From assembly GCA_016764535.1 (NCBI GenBank), contig JAESRR010000159.1, forward strand, positions 25,733 through 39,271: a stretch of DNA of 13,539 bases, in the 5' to 3' direction. The notes under the pieces are model-generated. The model ran no database searches. It saw nothing but the letters and a program-made list of their open reading frames with translations, and was not told where the DNA came from. Both the position numbers and the translations under genes were made by a program. Positions within the stretch are counted from its first letter, which is position 1. Each line of letters opens with the position of its first letter. Shown here piece after piece: positions 1 through 7,232 of the stretch. Origin of the DNA: Cohaesibacteraceae bacterium (GTDB lineage Bacteria > Pseudomonadota > Alphaproteobacteria > Rhizobiales > Cohaesibacteraceae).

Positions 1-2036
1 GTTCCGGATGGCTCAAGAGTAACGCCTTCAACGGCAAGACCGGTATCGTTTACTTGATCCGTTCGCAGGATCACCGCATGCAGGCAACGTGTCATGTGGC
101 CTTTATGGCAAGCGAAATAGACGTTGTGTCTTCTGCCTGAAAATTTCTTTTGAATTACAAGTTCCAAATCATCAATTCCGGCATCCAGATAAGCAGATTG
201 CAGATCAGACGGTGTTTCCAGAATAAGAACTTTTTTCCCGGCAAGGCGCCTGGTTGAATCCGTCGGTCGCAGAACCAGCGGATATCCCATTTCAGCGATC
301 CTGGTTTCCAGAGCCGCTTTACCTTTAACTGAAGCAAATCGGCTGGTTGGCACACTGTTTTTGCCAGCCAGTTGCATCATGTAGTCTTTATCGAGACATT
401 TGTTCACCAAATCCGACCGCATTGTCACAAGTTCGGGAATATCATTAAAAAGCTCCGGATTCTCGGCAATCAGACGAACATACTCTTCTGCAACCGGAAT
501 AATTGCCCTCAGGTCACGATGTGTATTTCGAAATTCATTAAGTTCCTGGGCAAATTTAACTAAATCACTTTCCAGTGGTGAATGATTCCAGATATCTGCC
601 ACTGCGTTGCTTTTGCTGCAATTTCTTTCGCAACCGTGTGACCCGACAGTGACTGTATAACCCTGTTTTTGATAATTTCGTGCCAGTGTTAAAGAAGGAC
701 GATAATTACCAAGCAACAATATCTTCTCATATCGGGATGAGCCATGGGGCACTGACGCGCTGCGAATAAACTGTTTTTCGCCATCTGTTTTATTTCGAAT
801 TGAATAGAAGCCGGATTTCTTCAAACAATGTTTGATGAAGTCTACGGTTGCAGGATGCTTCTGCAAATTGAGTTTGAGGTGATGTTGCAATCGAATTAGC
901 TGACAAATCAGGCGACCACGGACTGAATAAGCCTTGGCATGATGTTGTAAAAGAATTTTCGTATCACACCAATCCTGTTTATAGGGTTCGTCACCAATCA
1001 GAAAATCGTAAGTCCGGCATCCGGATCTTGCTGCATACTCCAAAGTTTTGACCAGAAGGTGAGTTCCGATTGAAAATTTTCGTGCAATTCGCGAAGAAAA
1101 CGAAGTGACGTACAAATAGAATGTCTCTTTCGTCACGAACGCCAGCATGCCCGCAATCATTTTCCCATCAAGAAACAGTCCAAATACTTGTAATGAGCTG
1201 TTATTCGAACGGATTTCGTTTTCGATCGTTTGTCTCGTTCCACTCGGTCCGGCACCATCATTGAATGGATTGCGGGCGTTTATTTGATAAAGTTGTGCCG
1301 CCTTCCAGTCGAGAATTACCGTTGCGGCTTCAATACGGGCCGTATTGCCACGTATCCTGCCGAAAGAGACATGGCCGGTTTTACGAAGTGACTGAAGTTT
1401 ATTTTTCAGGCGGCTTCGAGATTTTGAAGACCTGAGTTTTTGATAAAGTTGTTTCCAGTTTTTTTCGAGGGAAAGTGCATGGGAGCTGTATTCGGCTTCC
1501 AGTAGCAATGTATGGTTTTCAGGTTTCCCTGGGAAACAGGGGAATTCCGGTTGAACCCTGATTAAATGAGCTGCTTCAAAATTGCATGAACTATTGTGCA
1601 ACATTTCCATAACGATATGGCAAAGCCCGGAAGGCATACGGGAAAGGTAATCACCATCAACAATGATGTTGTTATAGTCGGATATTTTTTCTCCAAGCCA
1701 TGTCAGTGTCGTGCCAAACCATGTTTTTTTGAGCGCAAATGGAAACAAAATAACCGGTTGATGATTTTGAAAACCAACAATAACAATATGTTCTGGATCG
1801 GTTTCGGCGCTGATAATGGCTTCCAGCCATGAAGCAGCCTGAAAAGGGGTATTAAATTGATCCGGATTCATTTGAGAAAGACAATTGGTTATGTCTTTAA
1901 GATTGGTACACCAATAATATTCACATCCAGCGTGTGCGCCAATGAGTGTTCGATTCTTCTGAATAGTACGATGATCTGCACTATTTGAGAGACTTTCAGT
2001 GTTTGCGATCACTCTCGCGCCCTTACCTGCAACCAT
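1..2036 (-). CDS. FemAB/BioF2-like GNAT acyltransferase fused to ATP-grasp ligase (C-terminus cut by window edge)
   Basis: Reading the minus strand gives 678 uninterrupted codons from ATG 2036 to the left edge, with no stop inside the window. Residues about 65-370 look like the double GNAT fold of the Acetyltransf_6 (BioF2/FemAB-like) family. The clearest mark is YDFLIGDEPYKQDW at 343-356, preceded by a GLFLDGKMIAGMLAF strand. From about residue 439 (ILLLGNYRPS) an ATP-grasp module of the carbamoyl-phosphate-synthase-like type begins: LDKDYM near 548-553, YPLVLRP at 585-591 and LVIQKKFSG at 626-634. The metal-binding end of that domain lies outside the window. Family knowledge: both folds can make amide bonds, GNAT/FemAB from an activated acyl or aminoacyl donor and ATP-grasp through an acyl phosphate. 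The substrate is unknown. Start choice: GGGA about 8 bases upstream suits ATG 2036 better than in-frame ATG 2042; a stop lies further upstream. It is divergent from the SDR gene. Confidence 0.85.
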   Translation of the reverse strand, partial: MVAGKGARVIANTESLSNSADHRTIQKNRTLIGAHAGCEYYWCTNLKDITNCLSQMNPDQFNTPFQAASWLEAIISAETDPEHIVIVGFQNHQPVILFPFALKKTWFGTTLTWLGEKISDYNNIIVDGDYLSRMPSGLCHIVMEMLHNSSCNFEAAHLIRVQPEFPCFPGKPENHTLLLEAEYSSHALSLEKNWKQLYQKLRSSKSRSRLKNKLQSLRKTGHVSFGRIRGNTARIEAATVILDWKAAQLYQINARNPFNDGAGPSGTRQTIENEIRSNNSSLQVFGLFLDGKMIAGMLAFVTKETFYLYVTSFSSRIARKFSIGTHLLVKTLEYAARSGCRTYDFLIGDEPYKQDWCDTKILLQHHAKAYSVRGRLICQLIRLQHHLKLNLQKHPATVDFIKHCLKKSGFYSIRNKTDGEKQFIRSASVPHGSSRYEKILLLGNYRPSLTLARNYQKQGYTVTVGSHGCERNCSKSNAVADIWNHSPLESDLVKFAQELNEFRNTHRDLRAIIPVAEEYVRLIAENPELFNDIPELVTMRSDLVNKCLDKDYMMQLAGKNSVPTSRFASVKGKAALETRIAEMGYPLVLRPTDSTRRLAGKKVLILETPSDLQSAYLDAGIDDLELVIQKKFSGRRHNVYFACHKGHMTRCLHAVILRTDQVNDTGLAVEGVTLEPSG

Positions 2037-2079
2037 ATTCATATCCCGATTGCCAATTGTACTCTGCAACAGATTGCAG

Positions 2080-2108
2080 ATAATATAAATTCGACTGTTC
2101 GGTTTAAA
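2080..2108 (-). promoter_or_regulatory. Candidate sigma70-type promoter for the GNAT/ATP-grasp gene
   Basis: On the minus strand, TTTAAA (2108-2103) is separated by 17 bases from TATTAT (2085-2080). This would put the transcript start near 2073 and leave a leader of about 37 bases before ATG 2036. The -10 matches the consensus at 5 of 6 positions and the -35 at 4 of 6. In such AT-rich sequence a match of this quality can arise by chance. Confidence 0.3.
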
Positions 2109-2243
2109 TACCTATAGAAGACTAGTCAACGAAACATGAATCTATACAGTAAATATGGGCCAAATTAAATAACCTTAAGTATTCAAAGCGAGTAGTTGTT
2201 ATTATAATTAATTTTTCACGAACATTGCAGAGTGTAACGTAAC

Positions 2244-2278
2244 CCCGGTGAAATAAGCCGCAATATCATCCCGGTGAT
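2244..2278. repeat. Repeated CCCGGTGA with a short palindrome, possible operator
   Basis: CCCGGTGA occurs at 2244-2251 and again at 2270-2277, 26 bases apart. The second copy is part of the interrupted palindrome ATCA-TCCCGG-TGAT (2265-2278). The location, between a plus-strand TATAAT and the SDR start codon, would suit a regulator-binding site. The repeat is short and no known consensus is recognised. Confidence 0.25.
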
Positions 2279-2369
2279 CAATCGGCGAAAAATATCCAAT
2301 ATACAATGACCGGAAATATTGTCACAATTTGCGAACTGTTATTACAAATCCGGACAGGTGAATTGATCA

Positions 2370-3182
2370 ATGCTTGAAATGTCCAGCCATTCTGAATTGA
2401 CACCGTTTACCATCCAGGAGGCAAACTATCCGTCATTACAGGGCAAAACCGTTTTAATCACCGGGGGCGCAAGTGGAATTGGGATGTACATGGTCCGGGC
2501 ATTTTGCGCCCAGGGCGCAGAAGTGCATTTTCTGGATATCAATGCAGGTGAAGGAAAACGAGTAAGTGAGATTGTTGCCCGGCACACCGATGCAAGGCCA
2601 TCATTTTTGCAGGTTGATCTTACCAATATTGCTGAATTGCGAGGAGCAATCGCATCGATCGAACGCAATTCAGGAGCCGTCACGGCATTAATTAATAACG
2701 CAGCCAATGATGATCGGCACGAACTTGCTGATATTGAGCCCGATTATTGGGACCAAAGGATGAATGTAAATTTGCGACATCAGTTTTTTGCAGCACAGGC
2801 CGTATTGCCGGGTATGCAAAAAGCAGGAGGCGGAACAATCATCAATATGGGTTCGATTAGCTGGATGGTCCATTGTGACAATATGATCTGCTATACGACA
2901 GCAAAATCGGCTGTTGAAGGTCTAACCCGTACATTGTCCCGGGAATGCGGGGTACACAATATTCGTGTAAATTCGATCGTACCAGGATGGGTAATGACTG
3001 ATCGACAGGTTTCACGCCAAAAGGAAATTGATGCCAATGCATTGCAGGAATTTAAAAACCGGCAAAGCCTGAAGAATTATCTTTTGCCTGATGATATTGC
3101 CCGGATGGCGCTTTGGTTGACTGCAGACGATAGTCGTATGGTGACAGGGCAAACCATGATTGTTGATGGTGGGGTCGTTTGA
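2370..3182 (+). CDS. SDR-family NAD(P)-dependent dehydrogenase, D-xylose 1-dehydrogenase-like
   Basis: A 270-residue classical short-chain dehydrogenase/reductase. Visible landmarks are the nucleotide-binding TGGASGIG (31-38), an acidic D56 at the end of the second strand (favouring NAD+), NNAAN (109-113, usually NNAG), N134, catalytic S162, Y175 and K179 (YTTAK), and PG at 205-206. From memory, the N-terminal YPSL-GK block, the NDDRH-LAD block and the NVNLRH segment closely resemble Caulobacter crescentus XylB, which oxidises D-xylose to xylonolactone with NAD+. The exact substrate cannot be fixed from sequence, and another aldose is possible. The protein should be cytoplasmic. Start ATG 2370 has AGGTGA at 2356-2361, 8 bases away. 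modA follows after 65 bases on the same strand, so cotranscription is possible. No other pentose-pathway gene is in the window. Confidence 0.85.
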   Translation: MLEMSSHSELTPFTIQEANYPSLQGKTVLITGGASGIGMYMVRAFCAQGAEVHFLDINAGEGKRVSEIVARHTDARPSFLQVDLTNIAELRGAIASIERNSGAVTALINNAANDDRHELADIEPDYWDQRMNVNLRHQFFAAQAVLPGMQKAGGGTIINMGSISWMVHCDNMICYTTAKSAVEGLTRTLSRECGVHNIRVNSIVPGWVMTDRQVSRQKEIDANALQEFKNRQSLKNYLLPDDIARMALWLTADDSRMVTGQTMIVDGGVV

Positions 3183-3247
3183 GTTTGATCAGGATAGTAC
3201 CCTGGCGGGATATATTCGGCCCGTCCGCACGACGAGTGAAATATTGA

Positions 3248-4024
3248 ATGTCAAAATCCGGTATTGCAAAAAACATATTACAGTTGGCTGTTGTCACGTT
3301 CTTTATTTTTTGCGTTTCCGCGCGTGCAGAAACCCTGAAAATTGCTGTCGCTGCAAATTTTACCAATGCCGCTCGAGGCCTGGGAGCACAATTTGAAGCA
3401 GATACCGGGCATAATCTGCTGTTCAGTTTTGGCTCAACAGGCAAACTCTTTGCCCAGATTAAATACGGTGCGCCCTTTGATATTTTCCTTTCCGCTGACA
3501 TGGAACGGGCAACAAAAACCGGCAATGAAAGATTGGGGTTGCCGGAAACCCAAATGACATATGCGGTAGGACGGCTGGCTCTTGTTACCAATGGAGCGAA
3601 ACTACAGGACGGTGGCGAAATTCTTATTCGTCCCCCGGAAGGCAAACTCGCACTTGCCAATCCAAAACTGGCTCCCTACGGAGCAGCCGCAAGGGATGTA
3701 TTGAAATGGCTTGGGGTATTTGAACAATGGATGCCGTTTCTCGTGACCGGAAATTCTGTTGCTCAGGCCTATCAGTTTGTAATAACCGGCAATGCATCTG
3801 TTGGATTTGTTGCTCTTTCGCAATTGCATGACAAGCCCCGGAATTCCTATTGGCTTGTACCGAAAAATTATCATCAACCAATTCGGCAAGATGCAATTCT
3901 GCTCAATGCAGGTGAAAATTCCGGGGCTGCTCGAAATTTTATGAAATTTCTCGGTTCTTCGGCTGCCAGAAAGATCATTGCCCGCCATGGCTATGATTTT
4001 GATGTTATAAAGCAAGCGAATTGA
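3248..4024 (+). CDS. modA: Molybdate ABC transporter, periplasmic substrate-binding protein
   Basis: A 258-residue periplasmic binding protein of the ModA family. Residues 1-27 form a Sec signal peptide: K3/K8, a hydrophobic core, then ARA before E28 as the likely cleavage site. There is no lipobox, so the mature protein should be soluble. Oxyanion-pocket segments expected in ModA are in order: AANFTNAA (35-42), FGSTGKL (61-67), PYGAAA (143-148), NSVAQAYQF (169-177) and VGFVALSQ (185-192). It should bind molybdate, and tungstate about equally, as is known for ModA proteins, and deliver it to ModBC. The start is preceded by a modest GAGTGA at 3234-3239, 8 bases from the ATG. modB follows after 21 bases. 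No complete ModE-type operator was recognised upstream. Confidence 0.93.
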   Translation: MSKSGIAKNILQLAVVTFFIFCVSARAETLKIAVAANFTNAARGLGAQFEADTGHNLLFSFGSTGKLFAQIKYGAPFDIFLSADMERATKTGNERLGLPETQMTYAVGRLALVTNGAKLQDGGEILIRPPEGKLALANPKLAPYGAAARDVLKWLGVFEQWMPFLVTGNSVAQAYQFVITGNASVGFVALSQLHDKPRNSYWLVPKNYHQPIRQDAILLNAGENSGAARNFMKFLGSSAARKIIARHGYDFDVIKQAN

Positions 4025-4036
4025 AGCCCGGGGCTT
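4024..4036 (+). repeat. Small inverted repeat between modA and modB
   Basis: AAGCC-CGG-GGCTT begins on the last base of the modA stop codon and ends 9 bases before the modB start. In mRNA it could form a 5-bp stem with a 3-base loop. It lacks a U-tract, so it is not an intrinsic terminator. Hairpins in this position are known in other ABC operons to raise the yield of the binding protein relative to the membrane parts. It may also limit ribosome access to modB, whose own Shine-Dalgarno is poor. Confidence 0.35.
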
Positions 4037-4045
4037 GATAACCAT

Positions 4046-4714
4046 ATGTTGGAAATAGTTTTTCTCACACTTAAGCTGGCTTTTGTAAGCACAGTGATAT
4101 TGTTGATTTTTGGGACACCTCTTGCTTATTGGCTGGCACGGTCTCCGGTGTGGTGGCGTGAAATTATTGGCGCTATCGTGACGCTTCCGTTGGTATTACC
4201 CGCAACTGTTATTGGCTTTTATCTTCTTGTGTTTCTTGCGCCAAACAGCCCCGCCGGGGAAGTTCTGGGAAATTTATTTGGTCACCCGCTTCCATTTCAT
4301 TTTGAGGGATTGGTACTTGGGTCTGTAATTTATTCGCTGCCATTTGTTGTACAACCGATCAGGATTGCATTTGAAGCTATGGGAGAGTTGCCCCTTGAGG
4401 CGGCTGCAACGCTACGATCCTCACCGCTCAATGCTTTTTTTACGGTGGCGTTGCCATTGGCAAGATCCGGACTAATCACCGGGGGAGTACTGGGGTTTGC
4501 CCATACGATTGGAGAATTTGGCGTAGTATTGATGATTGGTGGCAGCATCCCGGGTGAAACCCGTGTGTTATCTATTGCCATATATGAAGCTGTTGAAAAT
4601 CTGGAGTGGAGCAAAGCGCATATCATGGCCGGTGGAATGCTGGGTTTCTCGTTTGCCGTTATTCTCTTGATGATGCTTCTCAATAAAACCATGGATCGCA
4701 GTCGCAATGCCTGA
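4046..4714 (+). CDS. modB: Molybdate ABC transporter, permease subunit
   Basis: A 222-residue inner-membrane permease of the binding-protein-dependent transport family, the usual length for ModB. About five hydrophobic segments can be seen (roughly 5-29, 40-63, 86-108, 143-165 and 192-212). The ATPase-docking EAA loop begins EAAATLR at 118-124, followed by [16 protein letters not shown] (131-146). The ModB signatures GEFG (156-159) and IPGETR (168-173) follow. Oddity: the glycine normally found seven residues into the EAA motif is R124 here. Two copies should form the channel with a ModC dimer. The reading frame overlaps modC by 8 bases (4707-4714), implying translational coupling. The start, ATG 4046, has only a weak ribosome-binding site. 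Confidence 0.93.
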   Translation: MLEIVFLTLKLAFVSTVILLIFGTPLAYWLARSPVWWREIIGAIVTLPLVLPATVIGFYLLVFLAPNSPAGEVLGNLFGHPLPFHFEGLVLGSVIYSLPFVVQPIRIAFEAMGELPLEAAATLRSSPLNAFFTVALPLARSGLITGGVLGFAHTIGEFGVVLMIGGSIPGETRVLSIAIYEAVENLEWSKAHIMAGGMLGFSFAVILLMMLLNKTMDRSRNA

Positions 4715-5807
4715 TCTGAATATCCAACTAAATGGCAGCATTGGCAATTTTGATTTGTCCGTCGATCTGCAATTGCCGTCATCGGGTGTTACCGCAATCT
4801 TTGGTCCATCTGGTTGCGGCAAAACAAGTTTGTTGCGCTGTGTCGCCGGGTTGGAAAAGATTAGCAACGCCAGAATTACTTTAAATGGCGAGATATGGCA
4901 GTCATCTGAAAAATTTGTTCGGCCCCATAAAAGGTCAATTGGTTTTGTATTTCAGAATTCAAACCTGTTTGCTCATTTGACTGTCAGGGAAAATCTCGGG
5001 TTTGGTAAAAAGCGCTGCGGAAATATACAAACTGGCCCGTCTCTCGATGAAATTACTGTGTTGTTTGGGCTGGAAAAATTACTTGAACGAGCAGTGGGAC
5101 GGTTGTCCGGTGGGGAAAAACAAAGAGTTGCGTTGGGGCGGGCATTACTTTCAAATCCCGAAATTTTATTGCTTGATGAACCGTTGTCAGCCCTCGACCA
5201 GGCATCCAAAAATGAAATTATTCCCTATCTGGAGCGGATGCATCGTTTTATCGACATTCCGATTTTGCATGTCACCCACGATATCACAGAAGTTGAGCGC
5301 TTTGCCGACAGGCTTGTGTTAATGGATGGCGGGCGGGTGGTGACATACGGGCCTGTGATTGACATGCTCACCAACAGCGATCTCCCATTCTCACAAAGTC
5401 AGGGAGCTGCATCAATACTGGAAGGTATTATTGTTGATATTGATCTTGATCAGGGGTTATCACGGATCTCGGTTGATGGTGGAACGTTTCTGGTTACCGG
5501 GCAACCCGGTAATATCGGAGATGCTGTCCGACTGCGAATTTCGGCAGCAGACATTTCGCTTGGACATGAATGGGATGTCAGCAAAATCAGCATTTTGAAT
5601 GGGCTTGCAACGCGGATCATCGGAGCAGTTGAGGATGATACACAAATGCAGGTAACTCTCGCGCTTGGTAAAGATGGATCCGGGGCCAAACTGCTATCCC
5701 GTATTACAAGGCACTCATGGGAGCGCCTTGGGCTGGCAGTCGATGGCGAAATATTTGCCTTGATCAAGAGTGTCGCTTTGGCTGATCCATCAGGGAAATC
5801 ATTATAG
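4707..5807 (+). CDS. modC: Molybdate ABC transporter, ATP-binding subunit
   Basis: A 366-residue ABC ATPase with a C-terminal regulatory extension, the normal ModC architecture. Residues 1-230 carry Walker [10 protein letters not shown] (33-41), Q83 of the Q-loop (FVFQNSNLF), the signature LSGGEKQR (133-140), Walker B ILLLDE (153-158), a D-loop SALD and switch H191 (HVTHD). Residues about 237-358 form TOBE/Mop-like repeats, which bind molybdate in this family and can inhibit transport when metal is plentiful. It drives ModB-mediated uptake at the cytoplasmic face. ATG 4707 lies inside the end of modB, so translation is probably coupled. The gene ends 17 bases before the stop of the convergent flavoprotein gene, and no clear hairpin terminator lies between them. 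Confidence 0.94.
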   Translation: MPDLNIQLNGSIGNFDLSVDLQLPSSGVTAIFGPSGCGKTSLLRCVAGLEKISNARITLNGEIWQSSEKFVRPHKRSIGFVFQNSNLFAHLTVRENLGFGKKRCGNIQTGPSLDEITVLFGLEKLLERAVGRLSGGEKQRVALGRALLSNPEILLLDEPLSALDQASKNEIIPYLERMHRFIDIPILHVTHDITEVERFADRLVLMDGGRVVTYGPVIDMLTNSDLPFSQSQGAASILEGIIVDIDLDQGLSRISVDGGTFLVTGQPGNIGDAVRLRISAADISLGHEWDVSKISILNGLATRIIGAVEDDTQMQVTLALGKDGSGAKLLSRITRHSWERLGLAVDGEIFALIKSVALADPSGKSL

Positions 5808-5824
5808 ATCCGGATCCAAATCAC

Positions 5825-7063
5825 TCAGGCATCGTTTGAATTCAACCAGGCTAACATACCTGCTCCTGCAGCTTTGCCCTGAGCCAGACATGCTGCGATC
5901 AAATAACCGCCTGTCGGCGCATCCCAATCGAGCATTTCGCCGGCGCAAAAAACTCCCGGAATTTTATGGAGCATCCAGTTTTGATCCAGTTCTTCAAAGG
6001 CCACACCGCCCGATGTGCTAATGCCCTCTGTCATCGGTCGAGGACCATTAATTTTAACTGGAAGGGCCTTGATTGCGTTTGCCAGTTTTTCGATATCTTG
6101 AAATGTTTCCTTTGCAAGACACTCAAAGAGTAATGCAACTTTCAGTTTATCCAGACCAGCGTTTTTCCGCAGGTGGTTGGAAAGAGATTGTTTTCCCCTG
6201 GGCCTTGATAGTTTCTCCAGAAGATTATCGATCGGCACGCCGGGACGTAGATCAATTTTAAGCTCGGCTTTGCCGTCAGTTTTTAGCTTTGATATCAGTG
6301 CACGGGATATTGTATATATAGCGCCCCCCTCCAGCCCGTATTGGCTGATGACCGTATCTCCTGAAACACTAAATTCGTCGCAAGAAAGTGTGATTGATTT
6401 GAGAGGTGTCCCGGCAAAACGGGAGATCAAATGTTCAGTCCAGCTAATATTGAAGCCGCAATTGGAGGGCTGAAACGGCTGGCATGAAACATCTCGGGAT
6501 TGTAAATGTTCGTTCCAGGCACCTGTTGTGCCCAAACGTGGCCAGCTCGCTCCACCCATTGCAAGCAAAACCAAATCGGCATTGTGTGATATCAGCCCGG
6601 TGGGTGTTTCAAATTGCATTTTGCCATCCTGTCCCCACCCAATCCATTTGTGTCGGGTTCTCAGGGATACATTTTTCGAATCCAGCCTTTGCAACCAGGC
6701 GCGCAACAGTGGAGATGCTTTCATGGATTTTGGGAATATTCGTCCCGACGATCCGATAAATGTTTCGGTTCCCAGATCAGAGGCCCAGGATCGTATTTGG
6801 TCAGCAGGAAAAGACCGAATAGCGCGATCAAACTCAACATTGCCCGAACATGCATAACGATCGAGGAATTTATCGAGTGGTTCGTTATGTGTAAGATTGA
6901 GCCCGCTCTTTCCGGCCATTAATAGTTTTCTGGCCGGGGAGGGCATTGCATCAAACACAACGACATCGTGATCTTCAAACCCCATGGTACTAGCTGCCAT
7001 CAGACCAGCAGGACCCGCACCAACAATCGCGATTGATTTTCTAGTGGAGGATTTTTGGTTCAT
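5825..7063 (-). CDS. FAD-binding flavoprotein, HI0933/YhiN-like, PP_4765-type
   Basis: A 412-residue predicted FAD-dependent protein. The dinucleotide-binding motif GAGPAG is at 15-20, followed by an acidic strand end (VVVFDA, 34-39). The family block KLLMAGKSGLNLTH at 46-59 replaces the GGGRCN-type sequence of the HI0933/YhiN relatives. Near the C-terminus, GISTSGGVAFEEL and GVFCAGEMLDWDAPTGGY form the second FAD-contacting region. This combination matches what I know as the PP_4765 group (TIGR03862) of uncharacterised flavoproteins. No biochemical function is established, so none is given. No signal peptide or membrane span is seen, so it is probably cytoplasmic. ATG 7063 has AGGCGA about 5 bases upstream. 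The gene is convergent with modC and divergent from the diguanylate cyclase gene, so it appears to be a single transcription unit. Confidence 0.85.
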   Translation of the reverse strand: MNQKSSTRKSIAIVGAGPAGLMAASTMGFEDHDVVVFDAMPSPARKLLMAGKSGLNLTHNEPLDKFLDRYACSGNVEFDRAIRSFPADQIRSWASDLGTETFIGSSGRIFPKSMKASPLLRAWLQRLDSKNVSLRTRHKWIGWGQDGKMQFETPTGLISHNADLVLLAMGGASWPRLGTTGAWNEHLQSRDVSCQPFQPSNCGFNISWTEHLISRFAGTPLKSITLSCDEFSVSGDTVISQYGLEGGAIYTISRALISKLKTDGKAELKIDLRPGVPIDNLLEKLSRPRGKQSLSNHLRKNAGLDKLKVALLFECLAKETFQDIEKLANAIKALPVKINGPRPMTEGISTSGGVAFEELDQNWMLHKIPGVFCAGEMLDWDAPTGGYLIAACLAQGKAAGAGMLAWLNSNDA

Positions 7064-7100
7064 TTTTATCGCCTGGCTTGTTTGATGATTGTATTGTTTT

Positions 7101-7146
7101 GTTAACTACGCTTGGGATGCATTTTACCCAATTGAAAAGGGTTAAC
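7101..7146. repeat. Paired GTTAAC palindromes around a TTGGG/CCCAA inverted repeat
   Basis: GTTAAC, itself palindromic, occurs at 7101-7106 and 7141-7146, 40 bases apart. Between them lie TTGGG (7112-7116) and CCCAA (7127-7131) as an inverted repeat. The element sits in the divergent region between the flavoprotein and diguanylate cyclase genes. Four helical turns of spacing would suit two bound dimers. No known operator is recognised. Confidence 0.2.
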
Positions 7147-7191
7147 TTTTAAGAACACGTTTTGTGCAATGTTGGAAGCATAAGTTGGGAG

Positions 7192-7207
7192 GGCGGCAAA
7201 TGTCGCC
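7192..7207 (+). promoter_or_regulatory. 5' leader hairpin ahead of the diguanylate cyclase gene
   Basis: GGCGGC (7192-7197), loop AAAT (7198-7201) and GTCGCC (7202-7207) can form a 6-bp RNA stem, including one G-U pair. The stem begins within the GGGAGGG Shine-Dalgarno-like run (7187-7193) and its loop contains the A and U of the AUG at 7200. It could therefore hide initiation signals for the small overlapping ORF. No U-tract follows, so it does not look like a terminator. Confidence 0.4.
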
Positions 7208-7232
7208 AGCATTGGGGTACCCATGCATATAG
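7200..7232 (+). CDS. Possible 10-codon leader ORF overlapping the diguanylate cyclase start
   Basis: ATG 7200 opens a frame of 10 codons (MSPALGYPCI) ending at TAG 7230-7232. Its GGGAGGG at 7187-7193, with a 6-base spacer, is a near-ideal ribosome-binding site and better than that of the downstream gene. The frame overlaps the diguanylate cyclase start at 7223 in another frame and stops 7 bases after that ATG. This geometry would permit termination-reinitiation coupling. The peptide has no recognisable function. It could be a chance ORF, or the strong Shine-Dalgarno could reflect a sequencing frameshift near the start. Confidence 0.35.
   Translation: MSPALGYPCI

Larger units (their letters stand above)
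2037..2369. other. Divergent intergenic region, no gene seen
   Basis: This AT-rich stretch of about 330 bases separates the leftward GNAT/ATP-grasp gene from the rightward SDR gene. I find no reading frame with coding character and no tRNA or other recognisable RNA. It must hold promoters for both directions. A perfect TATAAT occurs at 2213-2218 on the plus strand, but no acceptable -35 stands at the right distance. A repeated CCCGGTGA and a small palindrome lie downstream of it. Confidence 0.6.

Noticed and set aside
2319..2345. TTGTCA followed by TATTAC as a promoter for the SDR gene
   Set aside because: The spacing is only 15 bases, the -10 is poor, and transcription would start almost on the ribosome-binding site.
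3181..3190. GAGTTTGATC, identical to the start of the universal 16S rRNA 5' sequence
   Set aside because: The match stops after ten bases, it overlaps the SDR stop codon, and the next 60 bases lead into modA, so there is no rRNA gene here.
3052..3660. 202-codon minus-strand ORF across the SDR end and modA
   Set aside because: It is antisense to two well-supported genes, has low-complexity Ser/Arg/Pro-rich composition and no recognisable domain.
5807..5816. GATCCGGATC palindrome between modC and the flavoprotein gene as a terminator
   Set aside because: It is a 10-base palindrome without a loop or U-tract, too weak for an intrinsic terminator.
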